Of a stretch of 64,000 bases of DNA, positions 25,174 to 34,450 are shown piece by piece; position 1 is the stretch's first letter, and each line of letters begins with the position of its first letter. Location of the stretch: assembly GCF_900291465.1 (NCBI RefSeq), contig NZ_LT985808.1:1253871-1317870 (forward strand), given 5' to 3'. Position numbers and translations under genes: made by a program. Below the pieces are notes generated by a model that worked only from the letters and a program-made list of their open reading frames with translations, made no database searches and was not told where the DNA came from. This DNA comes from Bacteroides sp. Marseille-P3684. GTDB lineage: Bacteria; Bacteroidota; Bacteroidia; Bacteroidales; Bacteroidaceae.

Positions 25174-26409
25174 ATGAGACGATTTCTAAGAAGTAAAGAA
25201 CTAAACATCTCTAGGAGGAAAATTACCTACACTTTTGTAGCATTGGTCGTGTTGGCTGTAGCCATCTGGGTACTGACTCATCGTACGACTGCCGAGCCGG
25301 ACGTGCCGGTGGTGGCAACCGTGCCTGTAGCGCAGGAGGATGTGAACATCTACGGGGAATACGTGGGGCGCATCCGGGCGCAACAGTTCGTGGAGATACG
25401 TGCCCGTGTGGAAGGCTTCCTGGAAGAGATGCTCTTTGAGGAAGGAACCTATGTAGCAAAGAATCAGGTCCTGTTTGTCATCAACCAGGAGCAATACCGT
25501 GCCAAGGCGGACAAGGCACGTGCGCAGCTTAAGAAAGACGAGGCGCAGGAACGGAAGGCACAGCGGGACCTGGAGCGTATCCGTCCGCTGTATGCACAGA
25601 ACGCCGCCAGCCAGCTGGACCTGGACAATGCCGTGGCTGCCTATGAGAGTGCCGTGGCGTCGGTGGCAATGAGTGAGGCCGACCTCTTCCAGGCGGAGCA
25701 GGAGCTGGGATACACCATCGTCCGTTCCCCCATCTCAGGCAACATCAGTGAGAGACTGGTCGACCTGGGGACGTTGGTAGGGACAGGCGGGAAGTCGCTC
25801 CTGGCAACCATCGTAAAGAGCGACACGGTGTTGGTGGATTTCAGCATGACCGCACTCGACTACCTCAAGAGCCGCGAGCGGAACGTCAATCTCGGACAGA
25901 AGGACTCCACCCGCTCCTGGCAACCCTATATCACCGTAACGTTGGCGGACAACACCGAATACCCTTACCGCGGTCTCGTGGACTTTGCCGAGCCGCAGGT
26001 AGACCCGCACACGGGGACCTTCTCCGTGCGTGCCGAGATGCCCAATCCCGAGCGGGTGCTGTTGCCGGGACAGTTCACGAAGGTCCGTCTGTTGCTGGAC
26101 GTCATAGAGGATGCCCTCGTCGTACCACAGAAGGCTGTCATCATCGAGAAGGGCGGTGCCTATATCTATGTCGTGCGTAAGGATTCCGTGGCGGAGCGCC
26201 GCTTTGTGGAGCTGGGACCGGAACAGGGCAATTTCGTTGTCGTGGAACGCGGACTGGCTGCCGGCGAGCAGATTGTCGCCGAAGGATACCACAAGCTGAC
26301 GCCGGGCATCAAGGTGCATGTGGACAACAGCAACCTGACTCTGCCTGCCGACAGCATACCGGCACCGGCTGTGGCAGCTCCCGACTCCCTCTCACAACCT
26401 AACGCCTAA
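25174..26409 (+). CDS. RND efflux periplasmic adaptor (membrane fusion protein)
   Basis: 411 residues. One N-terminal hydrophobic segment (residues about 17-36) anchors it in the inner membrane. The barrel-sandwich (lipoyl) halves are visible at about 65-100 (R-A-R-V-E-G-F-L-E-E) and 185-215 (I-V-R-S-P-I-S-G-N-I-S). They bracket an alpha-hairpin rich in Lys, Glu and Ala (about 100-175). The beta-barrel and membrane-proximal domains follow (V-D-P-H-T-G-T-F-S-V-R-A near 275, L-L-P-G-Q-F-T-K-V). It links the pump gene (12 bp downstream) to the outer-membrane channel. No regulator is adjacent, and the exported substrate cannot be predicted. Confidence 0.93.
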   Translation: MRRFLRSKELNISRRKITYTFVALVVLAVAIWVLTHRTTAEPDVPVVATVPVAQEDVNIYGEYVGRIRAQQFVEIRARVEGFLEEMLFEEGTYVAKNQVLFVINQEQYRAKADKARAQLKKDEAQERKAQRDLERIRPLYAQNAASQLDLDNAVAAYESAVASVAMSEADLFQAEQELGYTIVRSPISGNISERLVDLGTLVGTGGKSLLATIVKSDTVLVDFSMTALDYLKSRERNVNLGQKDSTRSWQPYITVTLADNTEYPYRGLVDFAEPQVDPHTGTFSVRAEMPNPERVLLPGQFTKVRLLLDVIEDALVVPQKAVIIEKGGAYIYVVRKDSVAERRFVELGPEQGNFVVVERGLAAGEQIVAEGYHKLTPGIKVHVDNSNLTLPADSIPAPAVAAPDSLSQPNA

Positions 26410-26421
26410 ATCTCCGTCCGT

Positions 26422-29400
26422 ATGAAAGTGAATTTCTTCATAGACCGTCCCATCTTCTCGGCGGTCATCTCGATTGTGATTGTCATTGTGGGCATCATCG
26501 GACTGACGATGCTCCCCATAGACCAATATCCGCAGATTACCCCTCCGGTGGTGAAAATCAGTGCGTCTTATCCCGGGGCGAGCGCGACGACTGTCTCACA
26601 GGCTGTGGCGACTCCCATTGAACAGGAGTTGAACGGTACGCCGGGGATGCTCTATATGGAGTCGACCAGCTCCAACTCCGGAGGCTTTTCGGCTACGGTT
26701 ACCTTCGACATCTCTGCCGACCCCGACTTGTCGGCAGTGGAGATACAGAACCGTCTGAAGCTGGCAGAGTCGCGTCTGCCTGCCGAAGTCATCCAGAACG
26801 GAATCTCGGTGGAGAAGCAGGCTGCCAGTCAGCTGATGACCATCTGTCTGACGTCGACCGACCCGAAGTTCGACGAAATCTACCTGAGCAACTTCGCCAC
26901 CATCAACGTGCTTGACCTCCTGCGGCGCATCCCCGGTGTGGGACGTGTGTCGAACATCGGCAGCCGTTACTACGCCATGCAGATATGGGTGCAGCCGGAC
27001 AAGATGGCGAACTTCGGACTGACCGTGCAGGACTTGCAGAACGCGTTGAAGGACCAGAACCGCGAGTCGGCTGCCGGTGTCCTGGGACAGCAGCCGGTGA
27101 CGGGGGTGGACGTGACCATTCCGATTACCACCCAGGGACGTCTCTCGACCGTCAGTCAGTTTGAAGACATCGTGGTGCGGGCAAATCCGGACGGGTCCAT
27201 CATCCGTCTGCGCGACGTGGCGCGGGTCTCCCTGGAAGCCTCCTCCTATAATACGGAGAGTGGCATCAACGGGGGCAATGCTGCCGTGCTGGGTGTCTAC
27301 ATGCTGCCCGGAGCCAATGCCATGGAGGTGGCGGAGAACGTGAAGAAGGCGATGGAGGACATCAGCCGGAACTTCCCCGAAGGGCTGACCTACGAGATTC
27401 CCTTTGACATGACCACCTACATCTCCGAGTCCATCCACGAAGTCTACAAGACGTTGTTCGAGGCATTGTTCCTGGTGATTGTCGTCGTGTTCCTCTCCTT
27501 GCAGAGCTGGCGTGCTACACTCATCCCGGTGGTGGCTGTGCCCATCTCGCTCATCGGAACATTCGGCTTCATGCTCATCTTCGGTTTCTCGCTGAACATC
27601 CTGACGCTGCTCGGGTTGATTCTCGCCATCGGTATCGTGGTCGACGACGCCATTGTTGTGGTCGAGAACGTGGAGCGCATCATGGAGGAAGAGAGGCTGG
27701 GTGCCTACGAGGCGACCAAGAAAGCCATGGACGGACTGACGGGCGCACTGATTGCCACGTCGCTGGTGCTGGCTGCCGTCTTTGTGCCTGTCAGCTTCCT
27801 GCCGGGCATCACGGGACAGCTCTATCGTCAGTTCACGGTCACCATTGTCGTGTCGGTGCTCATCTCGACCATTGTGGCGCTGACGCTGAGTCCGGTCATG
27901 TGCTCGCTCATCCTGAAGCCTGGCTCCGGAAAGAAGAAGAACATCGTCTTCCGTTACATCAACTACTGGTTGCGGAAGGGCAACACGAAATACATTGCGG
28001 TCATAACCCGGCTCATCGCCCATCCCCGTCGGGTGATGAGTGTCTTCGGTATGGTGCTGATTGCCATCCTGCTCCTGCACCGGTTCATCCCTACGAGCTT
28101 CCTCCCGACGGAGGACCAGGGCTACTTCAAGGTTGAGCTGGAGTTGCCCGAGGGGGCAACGCTGGAGCGGACACGCATCGTGACCGAACGCGCCATCGAC
28201 TACCTGATGATGCAGCCCGAAGTGGAGTATGTGCAGAACGTGACGGGCACCAGTCCGCGGGTCGGAAGCAACCAGGGACGCAGCGAGCTGACCGTCATCC
28301 TGAAACCCTGGAAGGAGCGCGACAACACGACCATTGACGGCGTCATGGAACGGGTGCGCAAGGAGCTGAGCCGTTATCCGGAGAGCAAGGTCTACCTGTC
28401 CACGCCTCCGGTGATTCCCGGACTGGGTAGCTCCGGCGGTTTCGAGATGCAGCTGGAGGCACGCGGCGATGCCACGTTCGACAACCTGGTGCAGGCGGTG
28501 GACACCTTATTATACTATGCCGCACAGCGCAAGGAGCTGACGGGGCTGTCGTCCTCGCTGCAGGCGGAGATTCCCCAGCTCTATTTCGATGTCGACCGTG
28601 ACCGGGTGAAGTTTGCCGGCGTCCCCTTGTCCGATGTCTTCTCCACGATGAAGGCATATACGGGGTCGGTCTATGTGAACGACTTCAACATGTTCAACCG
28701 CATCTACCGTGTCTACATACAGGCGGAAGCCTCGTACCGCGGGCACAAGGACAACCTGAACCTCTTCTTCGTGCGGGGTACCGACGGAGCGATGATTCCG
28801 CTGACCGCTCTGGGTACGGCGTCCTACACGACCGGACCGGGCAGCATCAAGCGCTTCAACATGTTTACCACCTCCATCATCCGGGGAGGGGCTGCCGAAG
28901 GCTACAGCTCCGGACAGGCAATGGAAATCATGGAGGAGATAGCCCGCGAACATCTGCCCGACAACATCGGTGTGGAGTGGAGCGGCCTGTCCTATCAGGA
29001 GAAGCAGGCAGGCGGACAGACGGGACTCGTGCTGGCACTGGTGTTCCTGTTCGTCTTTCTCTTCCTCGCCGCGCTCTATGAGAGCTGGATGATTCCTGCC
29101 GCCGTGCTCCTCTCGCTGCCTGTGGCGGCGTTGGGTGCCTACCTGGGAGTGTGGGCATGCGGACTGGAGAACGATGTCTACTTCCAGATCGGACTGGTGA
29201 TGCTCGTCGGTCTTGCAGCCAAGAACGCCATTCTCATCGTGGAGTTTGCCAAGGAGCAGGTCGACCGCGGTGTCAGTACGCTGGAAGCAGCCCTCCATGC
29301 GTCGCAGATGCGTTTCCGCCCCATCCTGATGACCTCCCTCGCCTTCATCCTCGGCATGCTGCCGATGGTCATTGCTTCCGGTCCGGGAGCGGCGAGCCGG

Positions 29401-29568
29401 CAAGCCATCGGTACGGGTGTGTTCTTCGGCATGATTTGTGCCGTCATCTTCGGCATCATCCTCGTGCCTTTCTTCTTCGTATACATCTACAAGGCGAAAG
29501 GGAAGCTGAAGGGGAAGCTGGCAGACCGCCGTGCCGGCAAGGAGACTGTAAACGAATCGTTAAAGTAA
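26422..29568 (+). CDS. RND efflux permease, HAE1/AcrB family
   Basis: 1048 residues, the usual AcrB length, with 12 membrane segments in the 1 + 5 + 1 + 5 pattern and two large periplasmic loops. It starts F-F-I-D-R-P-I-F-S. The adjacent aspartates of the proton relay fall at residues 408-409 in G-I-V-V-D-D-A-I-V-V-V-E-N, matching AcrB Asp407/408. It also has the N-terminal P-G-A-S-A-T-T-V word and the C-terminal R-F-R-P-I-L-M-T-S-L motif. It exports drugs, bile acids or other amphiphiles using proton motive force (family knowledge). It is co-transcribed with the adaptor and the channel. Confidence 0.95.
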   Translation: MKVNFFIDRPIFSAVISIVIVIVGIIGLTMLPIDQYPQITPPVVKISASYPGASATTVSQAVATPIEQELNGTPGMLYMESTSSNSGGFSATVTFDISADPDLSAVEIQNRLKLAESRLPAEVIQNGISVEKQAASQLMTICLTSTDPKFDEIYLSNFATINVLDLLRRIPGVGRVSNIGSRYYAMQIWVQPDKMANFGLTVQDLQNALKDQNRESAAGVLGQQPVTGVDVTIPITTQGRLSTVSQFEDIVVRANPDGSIIRLRDVARVSLEASSYNTESGINGGNAAVLGVYMLPGANAMEVAENVKKAMEDISRNFPEGLTYEIPFDMTTYISESIHEVYKTLFEALFLVIVVVFLSLQSWRATLIPVVAVPISLIGTFGFMLIFGFSLNILTLLGLILAIGIVVDDAIVVVENVERIMEEERLGAYEATKKAMDGLTGALIATSLVLAAVFVPVSFLPGITGQLYRQFTVTIVVSVLISTIVALTLSPVMCSLILKPGSGKKKNIVFRYINYWLRKGNTKYIAVITRLIAHPRRVMSVFGMVLIAILLLHRFIPTSFLPTEDQGYFKVELELPEGATLERTRIVTERAIDYLMMQPEVEYVQNVTGTSPRVGSNQGRSELTVILKPWKERDNTTIDGVMERVRKELSRYPESKVYLSTPPVIPGLGSSGGFEMQLEARGDATFDNLVQAVDTLLYYAAQRKELTGLSSSLQAEIPQLYFDVDRDRVKFAGVPLSDVFSTMKAYTGSVYVNDFNMFNRIYRVYIQAEASYRGHKDNLNLFFVRGTDGAMIPLTALGTASYTTGPGSIKRFNMFTTSIIRGGAAEGYSSGQAMEIMEEIAREHLPDNIGVEWSGLSYQEKQAGGQTGLVLALVFLFVFLFLAALYESWMIPAAVLLSLPVAALGAYLGVWACGLENDVYFQIGLVMLVGLAAKNAILIVEFAKEQVDRGVSTLEAALHASQMRFRPILMTSLAFILGMLPMVIASGPGAASRQAIGTGVFFGMICAVIFGIILVPFFFVYIYKAKGKLKGKLADRRAGKETVNESLK

Positions 29569-29573
29569 CCATC

Positions 29574-30953
29574 ATGAAGCGTCTTATGAAGCATATCCTC
29601 ACATACATACTGTTCTTGGGCGTGTGTCTGACCTCGTGCCAGCTCGGCAAGCACTACACGCGCCCCGATTTGCACCTGCCCGAGCGGCTCGACAGCACGG
29701 CGACGGACACGATGTCCATTGCCGACTTCCGCTGGTGGGAGATTTACACCGACACCACCCTCCAGACACTCATCCGCCAGACCCTGGAGCATAACAAAGA
29801 CATGCTGACGGCGGCGGCACGCCTGAAGGAGATGGCTGCCCAGAAGCGCATCGCCTATGCCAACCTCTTTCCCGAAGTGAAGGGGCAGCTGTATACGGAC
29901 AAGGAAGCCGAGAACTACGGGGGCGACAGCTATGAGTCTGTCCCGGAGTATTCCGCCAAGTTCATTGCCTCCTGGGAGCTGGACTTGTGGGGCAACCTGC
30001 GTTGGGCGAAGGACCGGAGCATGGCACAGTTCCTGCAGGCGGTGGAGAACCAGCGTGCCCTTCGGATGACACTGGTGGCACAGGTGGCGCAGGCGTACTT
30101 CGAGCTGGTGGCACTCGACAACGAGCTTGCCATTGTGAAGCAGACCTTGCGTGCCCGTCAGGAGAGCGTCCACCTGGCAGAGCTGCGCTTCAACGGCGGA
30201 CTCACGTCGGAGACTGCCTACCAGCAGGCACAGGTGGAACTGGCGCGGACGGCGACGCTCGTGCCTGACCTGGAGCGTGCCATCGCGCTGAAGGAGAACG
30301 ATATCAGCTTCCTCGCCGGGCGTTATCCCTCGACGGTGGAACGCTCGCACCATCCGCAGGACATCCGCCTGCCCGAGACGTTGCCTGCCGGACTGCCGTC
30401 GTCGTTGCTGGAGAGACGGCCGGACGTCCGTGCTGCCGAGGAGGCACTGATTGCTGCCAATGCCGAGGTGGGCATTGCCTACACCAACCTCTTCCCGCGC
30501 ATCACGCTGACTGCCCATTACGGATTGGAGAGCGAGGAGTTCCGGGACTTCCTGCATTCGCCCTACCACTTTCTGAGTGCCAACCTGCTGACGCCGCTCT
30601 TTGCCATGGGCAAGAACCGCGCGGCGCTCAAAGCGAAGAAGGCTGCCTGCGAACAGGCGGCTTACCAGTATGAGAAGGCTGTCCTCTCGGCATTCAAGGA
30701 TGCCCGCAATGCCATCGTGGAGTTCAATAAGATTCAGGACATCTACGATGCCCAGCTGGAGCTGGAACAGGCAGCACGCAAGAGCATCGACCTGACCCGC
30801 ACGCAGTATCTCAATGGATACATCAGTTACCTTGACATGCTTGATGCCCAGCGTACCTATCTCGACGCACAGATTGCCCTGAGCAACGCCGTCCGCGACA
30901 AGCAGATTGCCCTCGTCCAGCTCTACAAGGCATTGGGTGGCGGATGGGAATGA
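29574..30953 (+). CDS. Outer-membrane efflux channel lipoprotein (TolC/NodT type)
   Basis: 459 residues from ATG 29574, just after the permease stop. The frame stays open upstream to 29151 but that part overlaps the permease. The chosen start opens a lipoprotein signal (L-T-S-C, Cys22). Two homologous halves of long amphipathic helices carry the family words W-W-E-I-Y-T-D (about 53), W-E-L-D-L-W-G-N-L (about 135), E-R-R-P-D-V-R-A-A-E (about 282) and a closing Y-I-S-Y-L-D-M-L-D-A-Q. It completes the three-part pump. Confidence 0.93.
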   Translation: MKRLMKHILTYILFLGVCLTSCQLGKHYTRPDLHLPERLDSTATDTMSIADFRWWEIYTDTTLQTLIRQTLEHNKDMLTAAARLKEMAAQKRIAYANLFPEVKGQLYTDKEAENYGGDSYESVPEYSAKFIASWELDLWGNLRWAKDRSMAQFLQAVENQRALRMTLVAQVAQAYFELVALDNELAIVKQTLRARQESVHLAELRFNGGLTSETAYQQAQVELARTATLVPDLERAIALKENDISFLAGRYPSTVERSHHPQDIRLPETLPAGLPSSLLERRPDVRAAEEALIAANAEVGIAYTNLFPRITLTAHYGLESEEFRDFLHSPYHFLSANLLTPLFAMGKNRAALKAKKAACEQAAYQYEKAVLSAFKDARNAIVEFNKIQDIYDAQLELEQAARKSIDLTRTQYLNGYISYLDMLDAQRTYLDAQIALSNAVRDKQIALVQLYKALGGGWE

Positions 30954-31033
30954 GCCGGAAATGTAACCCGTCCTACATCCTGTCGTAACAGGGAGTGTCT
31001 ACCTTCGTGCAGTGAACAAAGGCAGACACATCC

Positions 31034-31846
31034 ATGATGTATTTACGCAGACATTACCGCACCGTTGTCCTCTCGGACATTCACCTGGGAACTTCCCACT
31101 CCAAAGTCGAGGAGGTCAGCCGTTTCCTGAGCAGCATCGACTGCGAACGGCTCATCCTCAACGGCGACATCATCGACGGCTGGCACATCCGCAAGAACGG
31201 GACGCGCCGCTGGCAACCCGCACATACCCGCTTCTTCAAGATTCTCATGAAGATGATGGAGAACTGCGGGACCGAAATCATTTACGTCCGTGGAAACCAC
31301 GACGACTTTCTCGACGCCCTGGCACCGATGGACTTTGCCAACCTGCACCTGGTGAAGGAATACACCTTCGACGGCGCCAACGGCAAACGTTACTTCGTCA
31401 CTCACGGCGATATCTTCGACCGTGTGACCACCCGCATGAAATGGCTGGCACAGCTGGGCGACATGGGTTACACCTTCCTGCTGTGGTTCAACGGCATCTA
31501 CAACCGCTACCGTGCCTACCGGGGAAAGCCCTACTACTCCCTGTCGCAACGCGTGAAGCAGAAGGTCAAGACCGCCGTGTCCTACATCTCCGACTTCGAA
31601 CATACACTGGCAGAGTTCGCCCGTTCGCGCAAGTGCGACGGCATCATCTGCGGACACATACACCATCCCGAGAATACTTTCTACGGACAGACCCACTATC
31701 TCAACTCCGGCGATTGGGTAGAAACGATGTCGGCTCTTACCGAAAGCAAAGAGGGCGACTGGAACATCGTCTACTACGCCGAAGTTGAGTTTGAAAACGG
31801 GGCATCCGACCTGAATCTTGTACCCACCATCGCACCCGCCTCATGA
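31034..31846 (+). CDS. UDP-2,3-diacylglucosamine diphosphatase-like metallophosphoesterase
   Basis: 270 residues, calcineurin-like fold with all metal ligands visible: D-I-H-L-G (Asp15, His17), N-G-D-I-I-D (about 44-49), R-G-N-H-D-D (about 94-99), T-H-G-D and C-G-H-I-H-H near the end. The G-W-H-I-R-K insertion and the W-F-N-G-I-Y-N-R-Y-R helical segment resemble LpxH-related YbbF/LpxH2 proteins. A second, more typical LpxH lies on the other strand at 33127-33891. Its stop overlaps the next start by 4 bp (ATGA), tying it to a glycosyltransferase. It may act on a lipid or sugar pyrophosphate in envelope synthesis; lipid A itself is not certain. Confidence 0.8.
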   Translation: MMYLRRHYRTVVLSDIHLGTSHSKVEEVSRFLSSIDCERLILNGDIIDGWHIRKNGTRRWQPAHTRFFKILMKMMENCGTEIIYVRGNHDDFLDALAPMDFANLHLVKEYTFDGANGKRYFVTHGDIFDRVTTRMKWLAQLGDMGYTFLLWFNGIYNRYRAYRGKPYYSLSQRVKQKVKTAVSYISDFEHTLAEFARSRKCDGIICGHIHHPENTFYGQTHYLNSGDWVETMSALTESKEGDWNIVYYAEVEFENGASDLNLVPTIAPAS

Positions 31847-32964
31847 AATACCTGTTCATTGTCCAGGGCGAGGGCAGGGGACACCTGACCCAAGCCATCG
31901 CGCTCGAAGAAATCCTGCGCAACAGCGGCCACGAGGTGGTCGAAGTCCTTGTCGGCAAAAGCCGCTCCCGACGTCTTCCGTCCTTCTTCAGCCGCCACAT
32001 CCATGCTCCCGTCCACCGTTTCGAGAGCCCCAATTTCCTACCGACGGCTTCCAACAAGCGTAACCGGCTGGGACGCAGCGTTGCCTACAACGTGGCACGT
32101 CTGCCCGTCTACCTGCGCAGCATGCGTTTTATCCGCGAGCATATCGTCCGTAGTGGTGCGGACATGGTCATCAACTTCTACGAGCTGCTGACGGGGCTTA
32201 CCTATGCGCTCTACCCTATCCGGACACCGCAAATCTGCATCGGACACCAGTACCTCTTCCTGCACAAGGACTTCCATCTGCCCTGGAAGAATGCACCGCG
32301 ACTGTGGTTGCTGAACTTCTTCACCCGTCTGACCTGTGTGGGTGCACGGAAGAAGCTGGCACTCTCGTTCCGTCCGATGGAGGAGGATGCGCACGGAGGC
32401 ATCCGTGTGGTCCCGCCCCTCTTGAGGAAAGAAGTATTGCGGAGTGAATCTGTACCAGGCGACTACGTGCACGGCTACATGGTCAATTCCGGTTTTGCCG
32501 AGAGTGTCACTGCATGGCATGCCGCGCATCCGGAGGTGCCGCTCCGCTTCTTTTGGGACAAGAAGGGAGAGACGGACGTACGTCGTGTCGACTCCACCCT
32601 GAGCTTCTATCCTCTCGACGACACCGAGTTCCTCCGTCAGATGAGCGGTTGCCGCGCCTATGCCAGCACGGCAGGCTTTGAATCCATCTGCGAGGCAATG
32701 TTCCTGGGCAAGCCTGTCCTGATGGTGCCCGCACACATCGAGCAGGACTGCAACGCCTTCGATGCCGCTTCCAATGGCGCCGGTATCGTGGCGGACCGCT
32801 TCGAGCTGGACCGTCTGCTCGACTTTGCCGACCGCTATGAGCCCGATCCCTCGTTCCGCATCTGGGTGGAGAGTGCTCCCTACATCATCCGCCATGCGCT
32901 TGACCCCGATGTATACAGACGTCCGTCCGCCGACCACATGTACATGGTGGAGGAGTTTACATAA
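31843..32964 (+). CDS. Glycosyltransferase, MurG/GT28-like
   Basis: 373 residues. The N-terminal Q-G-E-G-R-G-H-L-T-Q-A (residues 8-18) is the glycine-rich acceptor loop of MurG-type GT-B enzymes. The C-terminal half has A-S-T-A-G-F-E-S-I-C-E-A (about 273-284) and G-K-P-V-L-M-V-P, the nucleotide-sugar donor site. No signal peptide or membrane span is seen, so it should act at the inner face of the cytoplasmic membrane. It is translationally coupled to the phosphoesterase upstream. The pair may build or recycle a lipid-linked sugar (inference). Confidence 0.8.
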   Translation: MKYLFIVQGEGRGHLTQAIALEEILRNSGHEVVEVLVGKSRSRRLPSFFSRHIHAPVHRFESPNFLPTASNKRNRLGRSVAYNVARLPVYLRSMRFIREHIVRSGADMVINFYELLTGLTYALYPIRTPQICIGHQYLFLHKDFHLPWKNAPRLWLLNFFTRLTCVGARKKLALSFRPMEEDAHGGIRVVPPLLRKEVLRSESVPGDYVHGYMVNSGFAESVTAWHAAHPEVPLRFFWDKKGETDVRRVDSTLSFYPLDDTEFLRQMSGCRAYASTAGFESICEAMFLGKPVLMVPAHIEQDCNAFDAASNGAGIVADRFELDRLLDFADRYEPDPSFRIWVESAPYIIRHALDPDVYRRPSADHMYMVEEFT

Positions 32965-33013
32965 TATGGAAATGGGGGATTCCCCTGGTGTTGTCCGATT
33001 AAACGCAAATGTT

Positions 33014-33050
33014 AAGAGGGTGCATCGCTCAAATTACGATACACCCTCTT
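33014..33050. terminator. Bidirectional terminator between convergent genes
   Basis: Bases 33014-33027 (starting AAGAGGGTGC) pair with 33037-33050 (ending ACACCCTCTT) over a 9-nt loop. A-rich and T-rich flanks suit both directions. It separates the glycosyltransferase from lpxH and closely resembles the hairpin at 24691-24722. Confidence 0.75.
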
Positions 33051-33126
33051 GTTGGCATCGGTACGTCCGTCCGTGAAGGAGTGCTGATGAATGAAAGCTG
33101 ATGGAAATGTGTACAGTGTCTACCGG

Positions 33127-33891
33127 TTACAGCCTCGTTTCCCCTTCCACGTAGTTCTCCAGGAAAATGTGCTCCCCGTCGTAGACCGCGTAGGTGAAGG
33201 TGGTAATCCAGTCGCCTAGGATGAGGACACGTGTGTTGCGGTTCAGCATCAGGTCCAGCTCGATGTGCCGGTGTCCGTAGATGAAGAAGTTGATGTCGGG
33301 ATGGAGCTTGAGGTACTCTTTGGAATAGAGCACGAGGTGTTCGCGGTCTTCACCCATGTAGTCGGGCTCCTTGCCGCCTGCACGCTTCATGCGGCTGTGT
33401 TTCGCCCAGGTCAGACCGAGTTCAACGCTCCAGCGTGGGTGCAGGGCAGAGAAGAGGCACTGCAGGGTGTGGCTGTGGAAGAGCGTGCGGAGCAGCTTGA
33501 ACTTCTTGTCCGGATCTCCCAGCCCGTCTCCGTGGGCAAGGTAGAACAGTTTCCCGTAAATCTCACAGGTGAGAGGGGCGCGATGGAGCACCACGCCGCA
33601 CTCTTTCTCCAGATAATCTCCGCACCACAGGTCATGGTTGCCCGTGAAGTAGTGCACCTCTACGCCACGGTCCGTCAGTTCCGACAGTTTCCCGAGGAAG
33701 CGCGTATAGCCCTTGGGGACTACTGTCTTGAACTCATACCAGAAGTCGAACATGTCTCCCAGCAGGTAGACGGCAGCTGCCTTGTCTTTGATTTGGTCGA
33801 GGAAATTCACCAGCCGGCGTTCCTGCGTGCGGCTGTGGGCGATGGCACGCGAGCCGAGGTGTGCGTCTGAAAGGAAATAGATGTTCTTCAT
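33127..33891 (-). CDS. lpxH: LpxH-type UDP-2,3-diacylglucosamine diphosphatase
   Basis: 254 residues. Metal-binding words are D-A-H-L-G (Asp9, His11), L-G-D-M-F-D-F-W-Y-E (about 43-52), T-G-N-H-D-L-W (about 83-89), A-H-G-D-G-L-G-D (about 119-126) and Y-G-H-R-H near the C-terminus. This is the classic LpxH layout. The enzyme hydrolyses UDP-diacylglucosamine to lipid X in lipid A synthesis, at the cytoplasmic membrane surface. It lies 46 bp downstream of the SufT-like gene on the same strand and is likely co-transcribed with it. Confidence 0.9.
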   Translation of the reverse strand: MKNIYFLSDAHLGSRAIAHSRTQERRLVNFLDQIKDKAAAVYLLGDMFDFWYEFKTVVPKGYTRFLGKLSELTDRGVEVHYFTGNHDLWCGDYLEKECGVVLHRAPLTCEIYGKLFYLAHGDGLGDPDKKFKLLRTLFHSHTLQCLFSALHPRWSVELGLTWAKHSRMKRAGGKEPDYMGEDREHLVLYSKEYLKLHPDINFFIYGHRHIELDLMLNRNTRVLILGDWITTFTYAVYDGEHIFLENYVEGETRL

Positions 33892-33937
33892 AACCGGGCA
33901 ATGTTTAGAGGTGAGGTGAATGTGTACACGGCGGTTG

Positions 33938-34258
33938 TTACAGGAAGCCCAGCTCCAACTTGGCTTCCTCGCTCATCATGTCCTTGTTCCATTCCGGTTC
34001 AAAGACGAGGTTGATGGTGGCGCTCTTCACGCCTTCCACCGACTCCACCTTCATCCGGACGTCCTCCATGATGAAGTCCGCGGCGGGGCAGTTGGGGGCA
34101 GTGAGTGTCATGTCAATCAGTGTGGTGCCGTCGTCCTGCACGTCGACTTTGTATACCAGTCCCAGGTCGTAGATGTTCACCGGAATTTCCGGGTCATAGA
34201 CGGTCCTGAGCATCTTGATGATATTTTCTTCAATGGCTAGTTTGTTGTTTGCATCCAT
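33938..34258 (-). CDS. MIP18/DUF59-type iron-sulfur assembly factor (SufT-like)
   Basis: 106 residues, a stand-alone DUF59 domain. It shows V-Y-D-P-E-I-P-V-N-I-Y-D-L-G-L-V-Y (residues about 20-36) and T-A-P-N-C-P-A-A (about 53-60), whose cysteine is the conserved residue of the family. Such proteins help deliver Fe-S clusters. Lengths of 100-110 residues are normal. It lies immediately upstream of lpxH. Confidence 0.9.
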   Translation of the reverse strand: MDANNKLAIEENIIKMLRTVYDPEIPVNIYDLGLVYKVDVQDDGTTLIDMTLTAPNCPAADFIMEDVRMKVESVEGVKSATINLVFEPEWNKDMMSEEAKLELGFL

Positions 34259-34361
34259 AGTGTCACAGTTTATACTGCAAATGTAAGCGATAATTTCGAA
34301 ATCCGTGGCTTCTTCTCCCGAAAGTTGAGTGTGGACAGGCCTGTACCTGTCATGAGGATAT

Positions 34362-34415
34362 GAAAAAAGGCACAGGGCAGTTCCTCTTTTCGTGTAGGGG
34401 AGATGCTCTGTGCCT
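34362..34415 (-). terminator. Terminator of the Pro/Arg repeat protein gene
   Basis: Arms 34368-34379 (AGGCACAGGGCA) and 34404-34415 (TGCTCTGTGCCT) pair with one G-U. Read on the minus strand the hairpin is followed by six U from the A-run at 34363-34368. Confidence 0.8.
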
Positions 34416-34450
34416 GAAAGGCTGGTGCGGCAGCTCGCGGACGGTTGTAA

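Noticed and set aside
29151-29573. Upstream extension of the outer-membrane channel gene
   Set aside because: It lies inside the permease gene in another frame. ATG 29574 gives a proper lipoprotein signal.
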